Part shown: piece by piece, positions 22,936 through 33,340 of the stretch
How the letters are laid out: the number at the start of each line of letters is the position of its first letter
Numbering within the stretch: position 1 is the stretch's first letter
Assembly (NCBI GenBank): GCA_963932465.1
Contig: OZ010788.1
Coordinates: 670,862,484-670,926,483 of the forward strand
DNA length: 64,000 nucleotides
DNA from: Maratus speciosus
Taxonomy: Eukaryota > Arthropoda > Arachnida > Araneae > Salticidae
Direction of reading: 5' to 3'
The notes under the pieces: model-generated
The model's input: the letters and a program-made list of their open reading frames with translations, nothing else
What the model was told of the DNA's origin: nothing
Databases searched by the model: none
Translations under genes and position numbers: made by a program

Positions 22936-23189
22936 AGGGGCTAAGAAGAAATTTTTAGTAACGTTAAAAATATATCTTATCTGCAAGCAGTATTCCGAAT
23001 TGTGGAACATTTTATTCAACTTATCTATCACTTTTTTCCGCCAAGTATTGGTTGCTTTATTTAATCACAGAACGTCTGATATTAAAAATAAATCAAAGAT
23101 TGTTATTCTGAAATAGTGGTCGACATTTTAAATATAAAATTCAACAACTTGTCAGCACCGTCTGTATGTCTTTATAAGTATGAGTTTTT

Positions 23190-23394
23190 TGTTTTCGAAT
23201 TTTTTGGTTGGAGTTTCATAAATATCATAGCCATTTATTGATTTATTGTTTTTCCTAAGTAAAATTTAACAATGAAAAAAATAAAGTATTTTTTATAAGC
23301 TCAATGACAGTATTTTTCTAGATATCATGACAGCCAAATACATAAATTAATATTTTTAATTTTTCAATTTTATATCGGATGAACCGCCATTATT
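23190..23394 (+). repeat. Dispersed repeat W, copy 4
   Basis: TTGGTTGGAGTTTCATAAAT to GGATGAACCGCCATTATT parallels copies at 19890 and 22285. A TTAA foldback is inserted exactly after GCCATTATT. Confidence 0.45.
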
Positions 23395-23636
23395 TTAACC
23401 CGGGAGAACTCGCTGCATGAGATTTTCTCTTACCGTCGTACTTTTTTTAAGACTCTTCTTTAAAACATTTTTCATTTTAATTAAAATTTCAAAATGTTAT
23501 TTCAGTTATTTTACCTCTTTTGTGAATAAAAGTACTAAGCCAAGCAAAAAAATTGATATTAAGTGAATGTAAAGTAAAAGAAAGTGCGATTGGACACCGT
23601 GAGAGAAATTCTCACTAGCGAGTTCTCCCGGGTTAA
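23395..23636. mobile_element. TTAA-flanked foldback MITE (CCCGGGAGAACTCGC end)
   Basis: TTAACCCGGGAGAACTCGC pairs with GCGAGTTCTCCCGGGTTAA perfectly; GAGATTTTCTC and GAGAAATTCTC continue the arms. Insertion in repeat W is clear from comparison with the uninterrupted copy at 22280-22505. Presumed piggyBac-type MITE. Confidence 0.7.
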
Positions 23637-24007
23637 TTTTTTGAAGGATTACTGAAATGCTCAAACGAAGTTAGACTTTCATAAACATGGTTCATATGGA
23701 TACCGTTATTTCTCCAGGAGAACTACCAGTATCTTCTTATAAAAAAATTAATCTAGGTTATACGCGCAACATTTCGCCTTCTTTTAAGAAGAGATTTTCT
23801 ATAAGATAATACTGCTGCCAAAAAAATTTTGTGGTCTGCAAAATTCAAGGAGGCGTACGAACCATGATAACGTGAAATAGGCGTGTTTCAGATGATTATT
23901 TATATAATATTGATTTCATTGCCCTGTTATTTTTCGTTTTACTTATTTTTTGCAATGTAAGTGAGTTAAAATAGATGTTTTCTGGCTCTATGTAAGTTAA
24001 TAGATAT

Positions 24008-24241
24008 TTAAACGATTTGCGAACGAAGTACTCTTCCCAGCCACAGACATGTCTCAGACCAATTCATTTTGCTGGCACATTTTTTTTTTTAAAAAGAAAC
24101 ATCTTTAACGAACAACATGTGCCAGAGAAGTTTATTAAAAATATACTTTTAAAATATAGTGGTACGAATAGAATATCAAAATTGAATCATGTATATAAAG
24201 CTTAAGCGTCTATTTGCCGACACTCGACAGCAAAGATTTAA
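24008..24241. mobile_element. Degenerate TTAA foldback related to 28502-28890
   Basis: TTAA borders; the right portion TATATAAAGCTTAAGCGTCTA with TTTGCCGACACTCGAC is close to 28840-28880. The left end GATTTGCGAACGAAGTA pairs only weakly with it. Confidence 0.4.
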
Positions 24242-24742
24242 TACATTTTAAGATAGATGAAATGTGTTTATGAGATTGGTTCGTCTGTCTGTCTTCACCC
24301 AAATTTTCGCAAATATTTATAATTCAGCTTTATTATAGTACTTAATTGCCTTAAGTATTGAGTGGTATCAACCTTAAGTATTTGCTTGTCTTAGGTATAT
24401 ATAAACTTAATTGCACATATGTTATTAAAGCTCATTACAAATAATTCTTTATTGAAAACTGTGTGGTCTGTCATTTGTCTTTCGTTTTATTTACAGGGAG
24501 AAACAAAGATTCAAATGCATTATGGTCTACGGGTTGTAATTATTTGTGCATTTTAATGGCGCTATAATGCTTCATACAGGAGAAAATGATCTGCGGTACT
24601 AAAATTCACTACATCTCATTCTCTATAGAAAGTAACGCATTTAACATTTATGGCTCCTTTACAAGGATACGCACAAAGAAATCTTATTCACAACGATTTC
24701 TTTACGGTATTTATGGAAATGCTGTTTAATGATATTATATTA

Positions 24743-25433
24743 CAGTACAGCCCCGATTATCCACGGAATTGGGTGACAAGGGCACCGCGGATAACAAAAG
24801 TGGCGGATAACCCGAAAAAGACAGAAAATGGGGTGCAAGCTCGAAAACAAAAAGAAAATTCAACATGAAAACTATGTTTTAGTATACAAAAAACATAATA
24901 AAATGTTTAAAATACATACATATGCACAATACAGCCGAAACCTTTGCTTTACGTCTAAATCACTAAAATAAAGAACTGTAAACAAGAAACAATGCCATAC
25001 ATACTGTATAAAAAGTGTCGAGTTACACCTTTAAAAAAAATCAGTCACTTGTTTTTGCTTGTCGCTTTAGAAACACATTTTCTACCTCAAAAATGAAGCT
25101 ATTCTTGATATGCTCCCCTGGAATTTATCATACTATTCTTAGTTAATTGCTAAATATTTTAATGGCTGCGCTTACGTATAATTAATAAAATCAAGAAAAG
25201 ACATCAAGACTTTATAACTGATATTTTAAACATGGCAACCGAATCTAGAAATATTCTTCTATTACTTTCGAATACATGAATTTTTCTGTTTATATTTATT
25301 AGTAGGGCTTACTGTATTTTCCTAGCTTAAATTTTAAAATGTGGTTTAAATTTGGCTTAAATTAAAACAAATTTCGCTTCGCGGATAAACCGCACCGCGG
25401 ACAATCCGCTCGCGGATAATCGGGGCTCTACTG
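24743..25433. mobile_element. Tigger-type non-autonomous element
   Basis: Left end CAGTACAGCCCCGATTATCC, right end complement CAGTAGAGCCCCGATTATCC, both next to TA (24741-24742, 25434-25435). These ends are classical for Tigger elements. GCGGATAA motifs are repeated just inside both ends. The 600-base interior has no coding frame I can relate to a transposase, so it depends on a transposase in trans or is dead. Confidence 0.75.
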
Positions 25434-25470
25434 TATTTCAATTTGAATGAAATTTATATCTGTTATTTAC

Positions 25471-26213
25471 AGGGTTGTAGTGAGTAGCTGCCCGGTCGAG
25501 CTGGGCTTTTTATATAAAACCTGGGCTTTTTACAACCCTGATAAGAATGTTGTGCTTATTTAGTATAATGAAACCGACTAAGACAGAATTTCAACGGACA
25601 GAAGAAAAATTCCGTGTTAAACAGGTTACCATCTTAGCAGGTATGGTATTCTTATTGTAAGGACAATTGCAATTTTACATTTAAGACAGCATTCCGTTGT
25701 AAACAGGTTCCGTTATCATAGGGTTTACTGCATTTTATTACTGATTTTATTATTTTATTTCTGAAGATTATTATTTGTGAGGAAAGTGGCATTTTAATCC
25801 AATTTACCAGGGGAAAATTGCCCATTTAAGACTATGAAGTCATTCCCATCTATTAGATTATGAAGTGTCCACAAAGATTGTATTTGAGATCAGGATACCC
25901 ATTGATTTCGGCAATCGAAATTCTGAGCAAAAAATTAAATTTTTCCAGAGTAATTCCTCGGAGAATTTTCATAATTTCAATGGATACATTTTGCAAAGTA
26001 GTAAAATTTAGTAAAATTCCTTGTTTTTAATATTCATTTTTAAATTCCCTCAGTTTTTTCTATACAGTGGCAACCCGGAAGATTATTATTTATGAGGAAG
26101 GTGGAATCATAGTCCACATTTTGGCATTTTAATCCAATTTAGCTGGGGAAAATTGCCCATTTAACCCGAATTTTTTAATAAAACCCGCCCGGGCTGGGTT
26201 TTTTACAACCCTG
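25471..26213. repeat. Region bordered by CAGGGTTGTA and TACAACCCTG
   Basis: CAGGGTTGTAGTGAG at 25471 and TTTTTTACAACCCTG ending at 26213 are complementary ends; a further TTTTTACAACCCTG lies at 25529-25542. Inside, a stretch ending CCAATTTACCAGGGGAAAAT (about 25779-25835) recurs in direct orientation at about 26080-26165 as CCAATTTAGCTGGGGAAAAT. Could be a hAT-like element with internal duplication; borders are tentative. Confidence 0.4.
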
Positions 26214-26819
26214 GTTATTGAGGATAACTGTAGCCTGATACGTAGGGAAGGGTGGAATACTCATAGGAGCCATTACATGAAAAACGGACAAAATATCTAG
26301 TACGTGATACTCACATAAATACCTGTATCTACTAACTAATAAATTGTTAGAATATAAATAATACATTAAAAATGACGAAAACCCTAGATTTTCATTTTAG
26401 AATAGTTGTTTTAACTTGAGGGTACAATAGCATTGTTAAAACAGCGGTAATATGTAGAAAAACTGTCTCACATGTGATATGAGATGATCCTTTATTAGGT
26501 TTAAATATCTCCACATTTTAAACATTAGAAATAAGTTTTTTGTCCGTTTTTAATAGGTTTAAAAATCTCCACATTTTAAATCTTAGACTTACATAATTTT
26601 CCCGTTTGAGCCGCATTACTTGGAAAACGGAGAAAATGTCCTGCGCGTGGCACTTACATAAATACCTATATGTGTTAATTTATAAGTAGTTAAAATATAA
26701 ACTAAGCATTACAAAAATCCCTGTATTTTCATATTAACCTAGTTGTTTTAATAGTTGTTAATAGGTTTTAAAATCTTCACATTTTAAACCCTACACCTTA
26801 GTAAGTTGATCGTTTTTAA

Positions 26820-27147
26820 CACTCCAGCCGCGGGCAACTTTTTCATTTTTTTTTTTTTAACAAACCGCGTCATATTTTTAAGTGTTGCCAGTGGGTTACT
26901 TTTGAAAAATTCAGATTGTTTGATTCCCACCACTCTTTTTAAGTAGAAATAGTTAGTTTATATAATTAAAGATTAATTAATGCGAGAATAAGCAGAATTA
27001 TACGCTTTTGAAAAAGTGGTAGGAATCAAGCAATCTGAATTTTTATAAAGTAAGCCATTGGCAACACTGGAACGCGTAAATAGCGTGTCCCGTGGAACTG
27101 TATAGAATATGTGAAACGCGATATGAGCATTTCCCGCGGCTGGAGGA
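26820..27147. mobile_element. Outer foldback (CTCCAGCCGCGGG ends)
   Basis: CTCCAGCCGCGGG at 26822-26834 pairs with CCCGCGGCTGGAG at 27133-27145, and AACCGCGTCATAT pairs with GAAACGCGATATG. It is inserted in the tandem repeat and itself contains the hAT-type foldback 26881-27068. Confidence 0.6.
26881..27068. mobile_element. hAT-like foldback, nested
   Basis: AGTGTTGCCAGTGGGTTACT pairs with AGTAAGCCATTGGCAACACT. The inner arms hold TTTGATTCCCACCACT and its partner AGTGGTAGGAATCAAG, the shared core. The right half (AATGCGAGAATAAGC onward) closely follows the right half of the TTAA-type foldback at 15290-15725. No 8-base duplication survives. Confidence 0.6.
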
Positions 27148-27497
27148 TTATTAATAAATAAATAATAAAAATACTAGATAATAAAAATCTCCACATTTTA
27201 AATCCTAGACCTAAGTAATTTGCCCTTTTCAGGGCCATTCCATGAAAAACTGACAAAATGTCTTGCTCGCGACACTTACATAAATATCTATATCTATTGA
27301 TTTATAAGTTGTTAAAACAAAAACTATACATTAAAAATAGCAAAAACTCTACAGTCTCATATTAGCATGGTTGTTTTAATTTGAGGATGTAATTGCATTG
27401 TTAAAACAGCAGAAATATGTTGAAAAATTGACCCACAAGTGACATGGAATGGTCAATAGTTACATTTTATTAACGATTTTTGTATATTTTATTTCCT

Positions 27498-27713
27498 TAC
27501 TATAAAAAAAGGACTAAAATACGGAAATTGTACTGGCAATTGAGACGCCAATACTATTTCCGTATTTTAACGGAAAATTTCCCCCGTAAATTCCAGAAAA
27601 ACGGAAAAATGTCTGTAATTTACAGGTAAAAATTTCCATTAAAATACGGAAATAGTACTGGCGTCTCGATTGTCGGTACAAATTGCCTGTATCTTAGTCC
27701 GTTTTTTGCAGTG
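27498..27713. mobile_element. Foldback MITE with ACTGGCGTCTCGAT motif, copy 2
   Basis: ACTATAAAAAAAGGACTAAA at the left pairs with TTAGTCCGTTTTTTGCAGTG at the right. Internally the same order of AAATACGGAAATTGTACTGG, GAGACGCCAATACTATTTCC and the complementary series as in 20087-20318. Confidence 0.65.
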
Positions 27714-28501
27714 TTTGCTCACTTTTTATACACTACTACGTACTGCTTGATCCCTGTCTTAGTAAAAAAATATATAAGTGATTGAAATAGTTTTATTAAA
27801 ATAAATGCACAAACATCAATAGTTCCTTCCAATCTGCCCCACTACTGTGCAATTTTGTTTCTTTTGCAGAATTAGAAGTACTTACTTTTTTAAATATCCA
27901 TTTTTTTTTTTTTGTCCAAGTTGGGAATGGATTAAAAGTCTACTACGATAAAAAAAAATATATAACTCTAGGACAATGAAGTAATTGCATTTTACAATCA
28001 AAACATAGTAAGATATTTATTTTGATTGGATACTCCAGTTTTACCATTAAAATCACCTATCGTTATTTTATTCAATAACACATTTTTAATAAAAAGTAAT
28101 TGGAATTGTTGAATTAGAAGGCAAATTCTTTTAAAAACCTCAGGCATTATAGAAGTATCTACCTGTAAAGATAACGAAGAATGAAGATAAATTATTGGTT
28201 TCAAACAAAATTAGTTTGGTGAAACGTAATTTTGCGAAGCATTTTCATTTTATGAATCTAATTTTTAAGTATTTTCTGGAATTATTTTCTCCTTATTTCT
28301 CCTTATATTTCTCTGGATTGAATTCTTAGAAAGTTTTATAAATTTTTAATTAGAAAATGGCATATGTTTTATAGATTTACAAAGAATAAAAAAAAATTAA
28401 TTTCAAATGGAAGATAATTTAAATTTGAAGTACTGTTAATATATTTTTCCCTATTTTTTTAAGTCTGCAAAGGTTGAATTTGTGCTATTTTTAAAAGTGA
28501 T
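27714..28501. other. AT-rich DNA, no recognised gene
   Basis: No supported feature. A short frame of 68 codons on the minus strand (27998-28204) shows no domain. Confidence 0.4.
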
Positions 28502-28890
28502 TTAACCCTTTGGAGTCGAATTACTCTTCCATAGACACTATAGGCATCTCTTACACGAATTTATTCTCTTATCCCCTTGAGGAGCGGTGGGATATATCAC
28601 GATTAATGAAGACTTGCACCAGAAACATTTTATTAAATTTTACTTTTCTAACTTTGGTGGAGAAAAGTCGTAAAATTGCTTTTCGTTATTTTGCAATAAA
28701 ATTTTTGAAAGATTCCGGTGTGAATTTAACATTACAGTAACGCAATTACTTGCTTTATGACAACAAGTGCAAGTGAAATTTACTTTAAAATGTAATTTTA
28801 AAATATAGTAGTGCGAATAGAGTATTAAAATAAAATTATGCATATAAAGCTTTCGCGGCTATTTGCCGACAATCGACCGCAAAGGGTTAA
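28502..28890. mobile_element. TTAA-flanked foldback with a second foldback nested
   Basis: TTAACCCTTTGGAGTCGA pairs with TCGACCGCAAAGGGTTAA. From about 28570 another left end (TATCCCCTTGAGGAGCGGTG, as in the foldback at 13334) starts, with ACACCGGAATC-type partner sequence near 28710, so one foldback is nested in another. The ATGCATATAAAGC..TTTGCCGAC part is shared with 24008-24241. Confidence 0.55.
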
Positions 28891-28969
28891 ATAGCTCTTT
28901 ATTCAGAATGCCAGAAAACTGTTCAAAAAAGAAAAAAAAAGAAAGAAGGAAGAAAGGGGGGGGGGAGTG

Positions 28970-29600
28970 GAATCAATAGCATACACTTTTGTTTTTGTAA
29001 ACGTTTTTCAAGATTCATATATCAATATATATAAAGTAATTCATACACATGACATATTTTACAAAATAATCTCTTTGAAGTTTCTGAAACACAATTTACC
29101 GCTTCATCTAAATAGAATTTTAAAACTAGTGCTGAATAAAATTTCATTAATCCCTAGCTATAACACGAAGACTTTTGCTAAAACTTTCTGAAAATTCTTT
29201 TGTGTTTGAATAATTTTGTTTACTCCTAAAAATCCCTCCGATATATATATGAGTAGACTAAGTTTTCCACCTTAATGGTCGCAATAGCTGAAGAATATTT
29301 GGAGCGTTTCTCAGCCAAAATCATATTTTATCAGGTTCAATAGCTTTCTGGAGGAGAATCCTTTTGAACTCTGATTAGTTTTGAAGCGTGACGTCGCATC
29401 AGAATAGCATAAAGCTGAAGCTGAAAGAATGTTAGAATATATTATAGCGTTGTGAAGATCAGATAAAATTTTATCTCTGTATAAACAAGTGAAAAGGTAT
29501 TCCATTTTGATGCTAAAAGCTGTTGTCAATCACTTAGAGTGGAAAAGCGTTTTGGGAGGTGGGAGGAGGTTTTTTGAAAGATAAATGGCTTTGAGAAGAT
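28970..29600 (+). repeat. Segmental repeat Y, uninterrupted copy
   Basis: From CATATTTTACAAAATAATCTC through TTGTTTACTCCTAAAAATCC to TAGCGTTGTGAAGATCAGATA and onward this segment is repeated, at perhaps 75-80% identity, as 30950-31184 plus 32519-32880. In this copy the central junction (about 29240-29260) is intact, giving the empty site for two insertions found in the other copy. Origin unknown. Confidence 0.6.
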
Positions 29601-29840
29601 CATTTGATGTTAAAAGAAGATGAGTTCTGTATTAGAAAAAAAATACGCATGAATCTAGTAATACGTAGATTGTTTTTATAATTAAGGAAAAAAATAATTA
29701 TTTATTTTTCGAGCATGTTATCACTCAAATATTTATTAAAAATTCTGTTTAATTTTTTTCGCGTGGAATTTTTAATAATGGAGTACCAATGTTATGAGTA
29801 TGGAATTAAGTATATGCAACAATTTGCATGAAAATTTTTA

Positions 29841-30588
29841 TTAACCCCTTAATTCTCGCCCCCGTCAATATCACGGGTTGAGGTGTCGTTCGTTATTTCT
29901 CGTGCCCGTCCTATTTCAGGGCTGGACATTTACTGCTGAAAAAACTTCTGAAACCAGAAAAATTTAACTAGCATTTCCGTCTGAAGTTTTTGAATAGTAG
30001 TCTTCGGGTTTGGTTTTTGGCGCTGATTGTGATGTTGGACTTTGCATTGCATGTTTCGAAATATATCACAGTCATAAAAATTAATAATACCGTAATTTCC
30101 CGCGTATGCCGCAGCTCAGATAATTCGATTTCCTACCAGAATTTATTTTACATAAAATGTGACTTGCTTTTGTTTGGCATTTATCTGACTTCATTTTTTA
30201 AATAAAATTCCCGGTATGAAAAAGACTTAACTAAGCTGCGGCGTATACGCGGGAAATTACGGTAATCAAAATGTAATGTATGTTATAATATTTCAAATAA
30301 TATTTGTAAAAATTTGTTTCATGATGAAAAATAAAGATCTAAGATGCGAAAAATAAAGGTCTTATTTGCATTAACTTGTATGTTGTAAAACAAACATTAA
30401 AACACTGAATTCTCGCATGATGGCTTTTCCACAAATGTGAATTTGTTCTATAACATCTTTTTTTTCGCCTTAAAAAAAACTAATCGCATATTTCATATAG
30501 AAACCTTATAATTATTCAATTTCTGTAATAAAAAATAGGTACTTTTTTAATGGTTTTTCCAAATATTTAGCGGTCGTTAAGGGGTTAA
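29841..30588. mobile_element. TTAA-flanked foldback carrying a nested TA foldback
   Basis: TTAACCCCTTAATTCTCGCC pairs loosely with GCGGTCGTTAAGGGGTTAA. A CCCGTCAATATCACGGG subterminal hairpin is at the left, as at 22740. The TA-flanked element 30090-30262 is inserted inside, explaining the length. Confidence 0.6.
30090..30262. mobile_element. TA-flanked foldback MITE (CCGTAATTTCCCGCG end)
   Basis: CCGTAATTTCCCGCGTATGC pairs with GCGTATACGCGGGAAATTACGG almost perfectly; TA on each side (30088-30089, 30263-30264). The inner arms pair around CCAGAATTT and AAATTCCCGG. Same family as 42518-42693 and 17969-18140. Confidence 0.7.
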
Positions 30589-30771
30589 ACCATTACGTAT
30601 GATGGGTAAGGAAAAATAATCACAGAATTAAAATGTTCAAATGTTCTATTGTTGTAAACAGTCGAGATCAAGGCCAATAGAGATTTTTCAATGATAGCCA
30701 TACATTGTTTCATTAGTAGTAGATTACAATTATTTTTTACTTGCGGAAGTTTGCATACACTCAGTGTTGCA

Positions 30772-30948
30772 GATTGGAGACTTTTTTGTTCCCAGATTGT
30801 TGATTGTCACCGCTTTTTTGAAATACAAATATTCGACCTACTTAAAAGTATATTAAACATTCTGAAAGATAAGCGAATTATACTATTTAAAAAAAGTGGT
30901 GACAGTCAAATAATCTGAATTCAAAAAGTCCCCAATCTGGCAACACTG
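30772..30948. mobile_element. hAT-type foldback MITE
   Basis: CAGTGTTGCAGATTGGAGAC pairs with CCCAATCTGGCAACACTG. Flanking octamers CATACACT and CATATACT agree in 7 of 8 bases, as expected for an aged hAT target duplication. Core arms GATTGTCACCGCTTTTTTGAA and AAAAAAAGTGGTGACAGTC. Confidence 0.7.
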
Positions 30949-30949
30949 C

Positions 30950-31184
30950 ATATACTGTACATTTTCAGAATACGGTCCGCCATATGCCATATTTTACAAA
31001 ACGATTTCTTTTAAATTTCTTAAATTCAATTTATTGCTTCATCCAGATTGAATTTTAAAACCGGTACTGCATGAATTTTCATTAATAAAAAGCTATACGC
31101 TAAGACTTTTGTGAAACTTTGAGAAAATTCATTTTTGTATAATTTTGTTTGCTCCTAAAAATCATTCCTATACACACACATATA
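30950..31184 (+). repeat. Segmental repeat Y, copy 2, left part
   Basis: Parallels 28980-29240 (CATATTTTACAAAACGATTTC, TTGCTTCATCCAGATTGAATT, TTTGTTTGCTCCTAAAAATC). It is cut by the MITE 31187-31860 and a Helitron; it resumes at 32519. Confidence 0.55.
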
Positions 31185-31308
31185 TACAGGGTGTCCCAGC
31201 TAGGATGTTACAAAGTTCGAGGGGAGCTAGGGTAGACCTAGACGACTCGGAATCACATAGGAATGCCGGGTCCGAAACGACTTCCGGACGCGGTAGAGGA
31301 CATTGAGT

Positions 31309-31507
31309 CAGTGTTGCCAGTAGGTCTACTTTTTCTTAATGCCGATTTCTTGATTGGCACCACCTTTTTGAAATGGTAAACTTCCCTTTGTTTTAAACTT
31401 AATTAATATGTCATTAAACAAGGGGAATTTTATCATTTTATCATTTCAAAGTAGTGGTGCCAAGCAAGAAATCTCAAGTGAATAAAAGTAGCCCACTGGC
31501 AACTCTG
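31309..31507. mobile_element. hAT-like foldback MITE, nested copy 1
   Basis: CAGTGTTGCCAGTAGGTCTA pairs with TAGCCCACTGGCAACTCTG. Core arms GATTGGCACCACCTTTTTGAA and AAAGTAGTGGTGCCAAGC. No flanking octamer match remains. Confidence 0.6.
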
Positions 31508-31552
31508 CCAGCGCCAAAGGTTAGCTTTGTGTGACCCAGCCTTTTCAGTGCC

Positions 31553-31741
31553 CAGTGTTGCCAGTGGCCTACTTTTTTAAATTCAGATTTCTTCATCGGC
31601 ACCAGTTTTTTGAAATAGTAAAATTCGCCTTATTCAATGACATATTAATTAAGGCGAAAAGAAGGGGAATTTTACTATTTCAGAAAAGTGGTGCCAAACA
31701 AGATATCTGAATTTTAAAAAAGTAACTCACTGGCAACACTG
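31553..31741. mobile_element. hAT-type foldback MITE, nested copy 2
   Basis: CAGTGTTGCCAGTGGCCTAC pairs with GTAACTCACTGGCAACACTG. Flanking octamers TCAGTGCC and TCAATGCC match 7 of 8. Arms of about 85 bases meet at a TTAATTAAGG loop. Lies 45 bases from its sister copy within the same host MITE. Confidence 0.7.
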
Positions 31742-31876
31742 TCAATGCCCTTACTGGGTCAGGAAGGCGTTTTTGACTCGGCATTCCTGTGTGATTTTGA
31801 GTCGTCTAGGTCTACCCTACTTCCCCACGACATTTGTAACATCTTAGCTGGGACACCCTGTATATATGTATATATA

Positions 31877-32518
31877 CTAGGAAGCTCAGCCCCCCGGCTC
31901 GCTAACGTTGCCAACTCCCGTGAATTGCAACCCAATTCACATTGAATCTGCTACGCGATACCAACTCGCTTCGCCCTCTCGCTACTATTTGCATCAACTC
32001 TTAGCTCGAATGAATATAATCATAAATCATTTTATCATGTTAAATTTGCAGATATTTTCAATGTATATAGAAGTAATGGAAAACTTCGTTGCAAATGTAA
32101 ATAAGATTGCACTTTTCACCTATAATATTGCACAACAAGGGTTTTAAACTCATTTAAAACTTTCTGAAAAAAAAAAAAAACACTTCGGAGGAGCTACGTA
32201 TGACGCTAATGGAATGTAAACAAAACGTTTTTTACTGTGTCTAAAAAGCAATCTCGATCAGAAAACTGATTAGCTGAATGCACACATCATCGCAAAATGA
32301 ACCAGTGACATAACTATTCAAAGATGATCAAATCTATCTCTAAAATCTGTCTCTAAAAAAGATTTCTCTGTGAATTTTGATTTGCTGAACGGATCGGGTT
32401 AAGTGACCGTAAATTATACACTGAGAATCGTCGCTGTGATTGTTGCCAAATGGCAAGCTATAAATTCAGACGCATTTTCGCGCCACGTAATAAAAATATA
32501 TATAATATATTATATAGA
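31877..32518 (-). mobile_element. Non-autonomous Helitron, minus strand
   Basis: On the minus strand it begins TCTATATAATATATTATATA and ends with a GC-rich hairpin region GAGCCGGGGGGCTGAGC then CTAG (31877-31880), followed by T and preceded by A. These are the TC...CTRR ends and A/T target of Helitrons (family knowledge). At 642 bases it holds no Rep or helicase frame. It interrupts repeat Y, whose intact copy near 29245 shows the unoccupied site. Confidence 0.65.
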
Positions 32519-32880
32519 TATATGACTAAGCTTTTCACTTAACGGTCGCAACAGCTACTATTTCAAGCGTTTCACCGTCAAAATCATACTATGTCAGGTT
32601 CAATAGCTTTCTAGAGAAGAGTGCTGTGAACTGTGCAAGATACCGCATCAGAACACTGAAGCTGAAAGAATGTTGGAATATTTTATAGCGTTGTGAAGAT
32701 TAGGTAAAAATTTATCTCTGTATAAATAAATGAAAAGGTATTGCATTTTGATGCTAAAATCTGAGTCAATAACTCAGAGTAGAAAAGTGTTTTTGAAGTT
32801 TAGAATGCAAATAAAAATGATGAATGGCGTTTCGAAAGTTGCTATTAAAAAAAAAGGTTAATTTTTTAGTAGTGTGTTGC
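32519..32880 (+). repeat. Segmental repeat Y, copy 2, right part
   Basis: Parallels 29250-29600: ATGACTAAGCTTTTCAC, GGTCGCAACAGCTA, GGTTCAATAGCTTTCTAGAG, GCTGAAAGAATGTTGGAATA, TTATAGCGTTGTGAAGATTA. Confidence 0.55.
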
Positions 32881-32883
32881 ATT

Positions 32884-33045
32884 TTTTGTTTAGAATGAAT
32901 GGATAACAGTACAATTTCCTTTAAATTATGTCGCTAAATAGTAATAAAAAATTATACTTAAAATGTCCGGTGATTATATTTTGAGGGACTAATATTTAAC
33001 TGTTTACATTAAAATTTTGATAAATATCGGTTTGAAAACTCAAAC
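32884..33045 (+). repeat. Repeat shared with 35200-35375
   Basis: TTTGTTTAGAATGAATGGAT...AAATTATGTCGCTAAATAGT and GATAAATATCGGTTTGAAAAC recur, diverged, at 35200-35375 in the same orientation. Together with the segments at 34020 and 35420 this suggests that a block of about 2.3 kb was duplicated and then scrambled by deletions. Confidence 0.45.
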
Positions 33046-33291
33046 GGCTCGCACTGGAGTATTGGACGCGAAATCCTGGCCAAAATTATTTATTATGTGT
33101 TTTACAGTTAAAATCATTGCTGTAGACTTACTATTAGTAAATGCAATTAATTAATGCGATATACACATAATAGTGAGCATTTAATTATTAAAATACACAG
33201 TTCTTTTACTTACAAGTTATGTTTAATTAAATGTGGTAAATGTGGTTAATTTTACTACGTGTAAACTTTTAATTTTTTATATAAACCAATG

Positions 33292-33297
<6 letters not shown>

Positions 33298-33338
<41 letters not shown>
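33298..33338. repeat. (AT)n microsatellite
   Basis: About 20 uninterrupted AT units. Confidence 0.85.

Positions 33339-33340
<2 letters not shown>

Larger units (their letters stand above)
26235..27480 (+). repeat. Roughly 300-bp tandem repeat, three diverged units
   Basis: The segments TCTCCACATTTTAAA, CATGAAAAACGGACAAAAT, ACTTACATAAATACCTAT and TTGTTAAAATATAAAC recur in order at about 26260-26510, 26515-26815 and 27175-27460. The last two units are separated by a nested pair of foldbacks (26820-27147). Function unknown and non-coding; looks like a decayed minisatellite or a series of duplications. Confidence 0.55.
31187..31860. mobile_element. TA-flanked MITE with about 85-bp inverted ends
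   Basis: CAGGGTGTCCCAGCTAGGAT at the left and its complement at the right, with arms continuing through TCTAGGTCTACCCTA and CGGCATTCC. TA lies on both sides (31185-31186, 31861-31862), pointing to a Tc1/mariner-type source. Two hAT-type foldbacks (31309-31507 and 31553-31741) have inserted in its middle. Confidence 0.7.
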
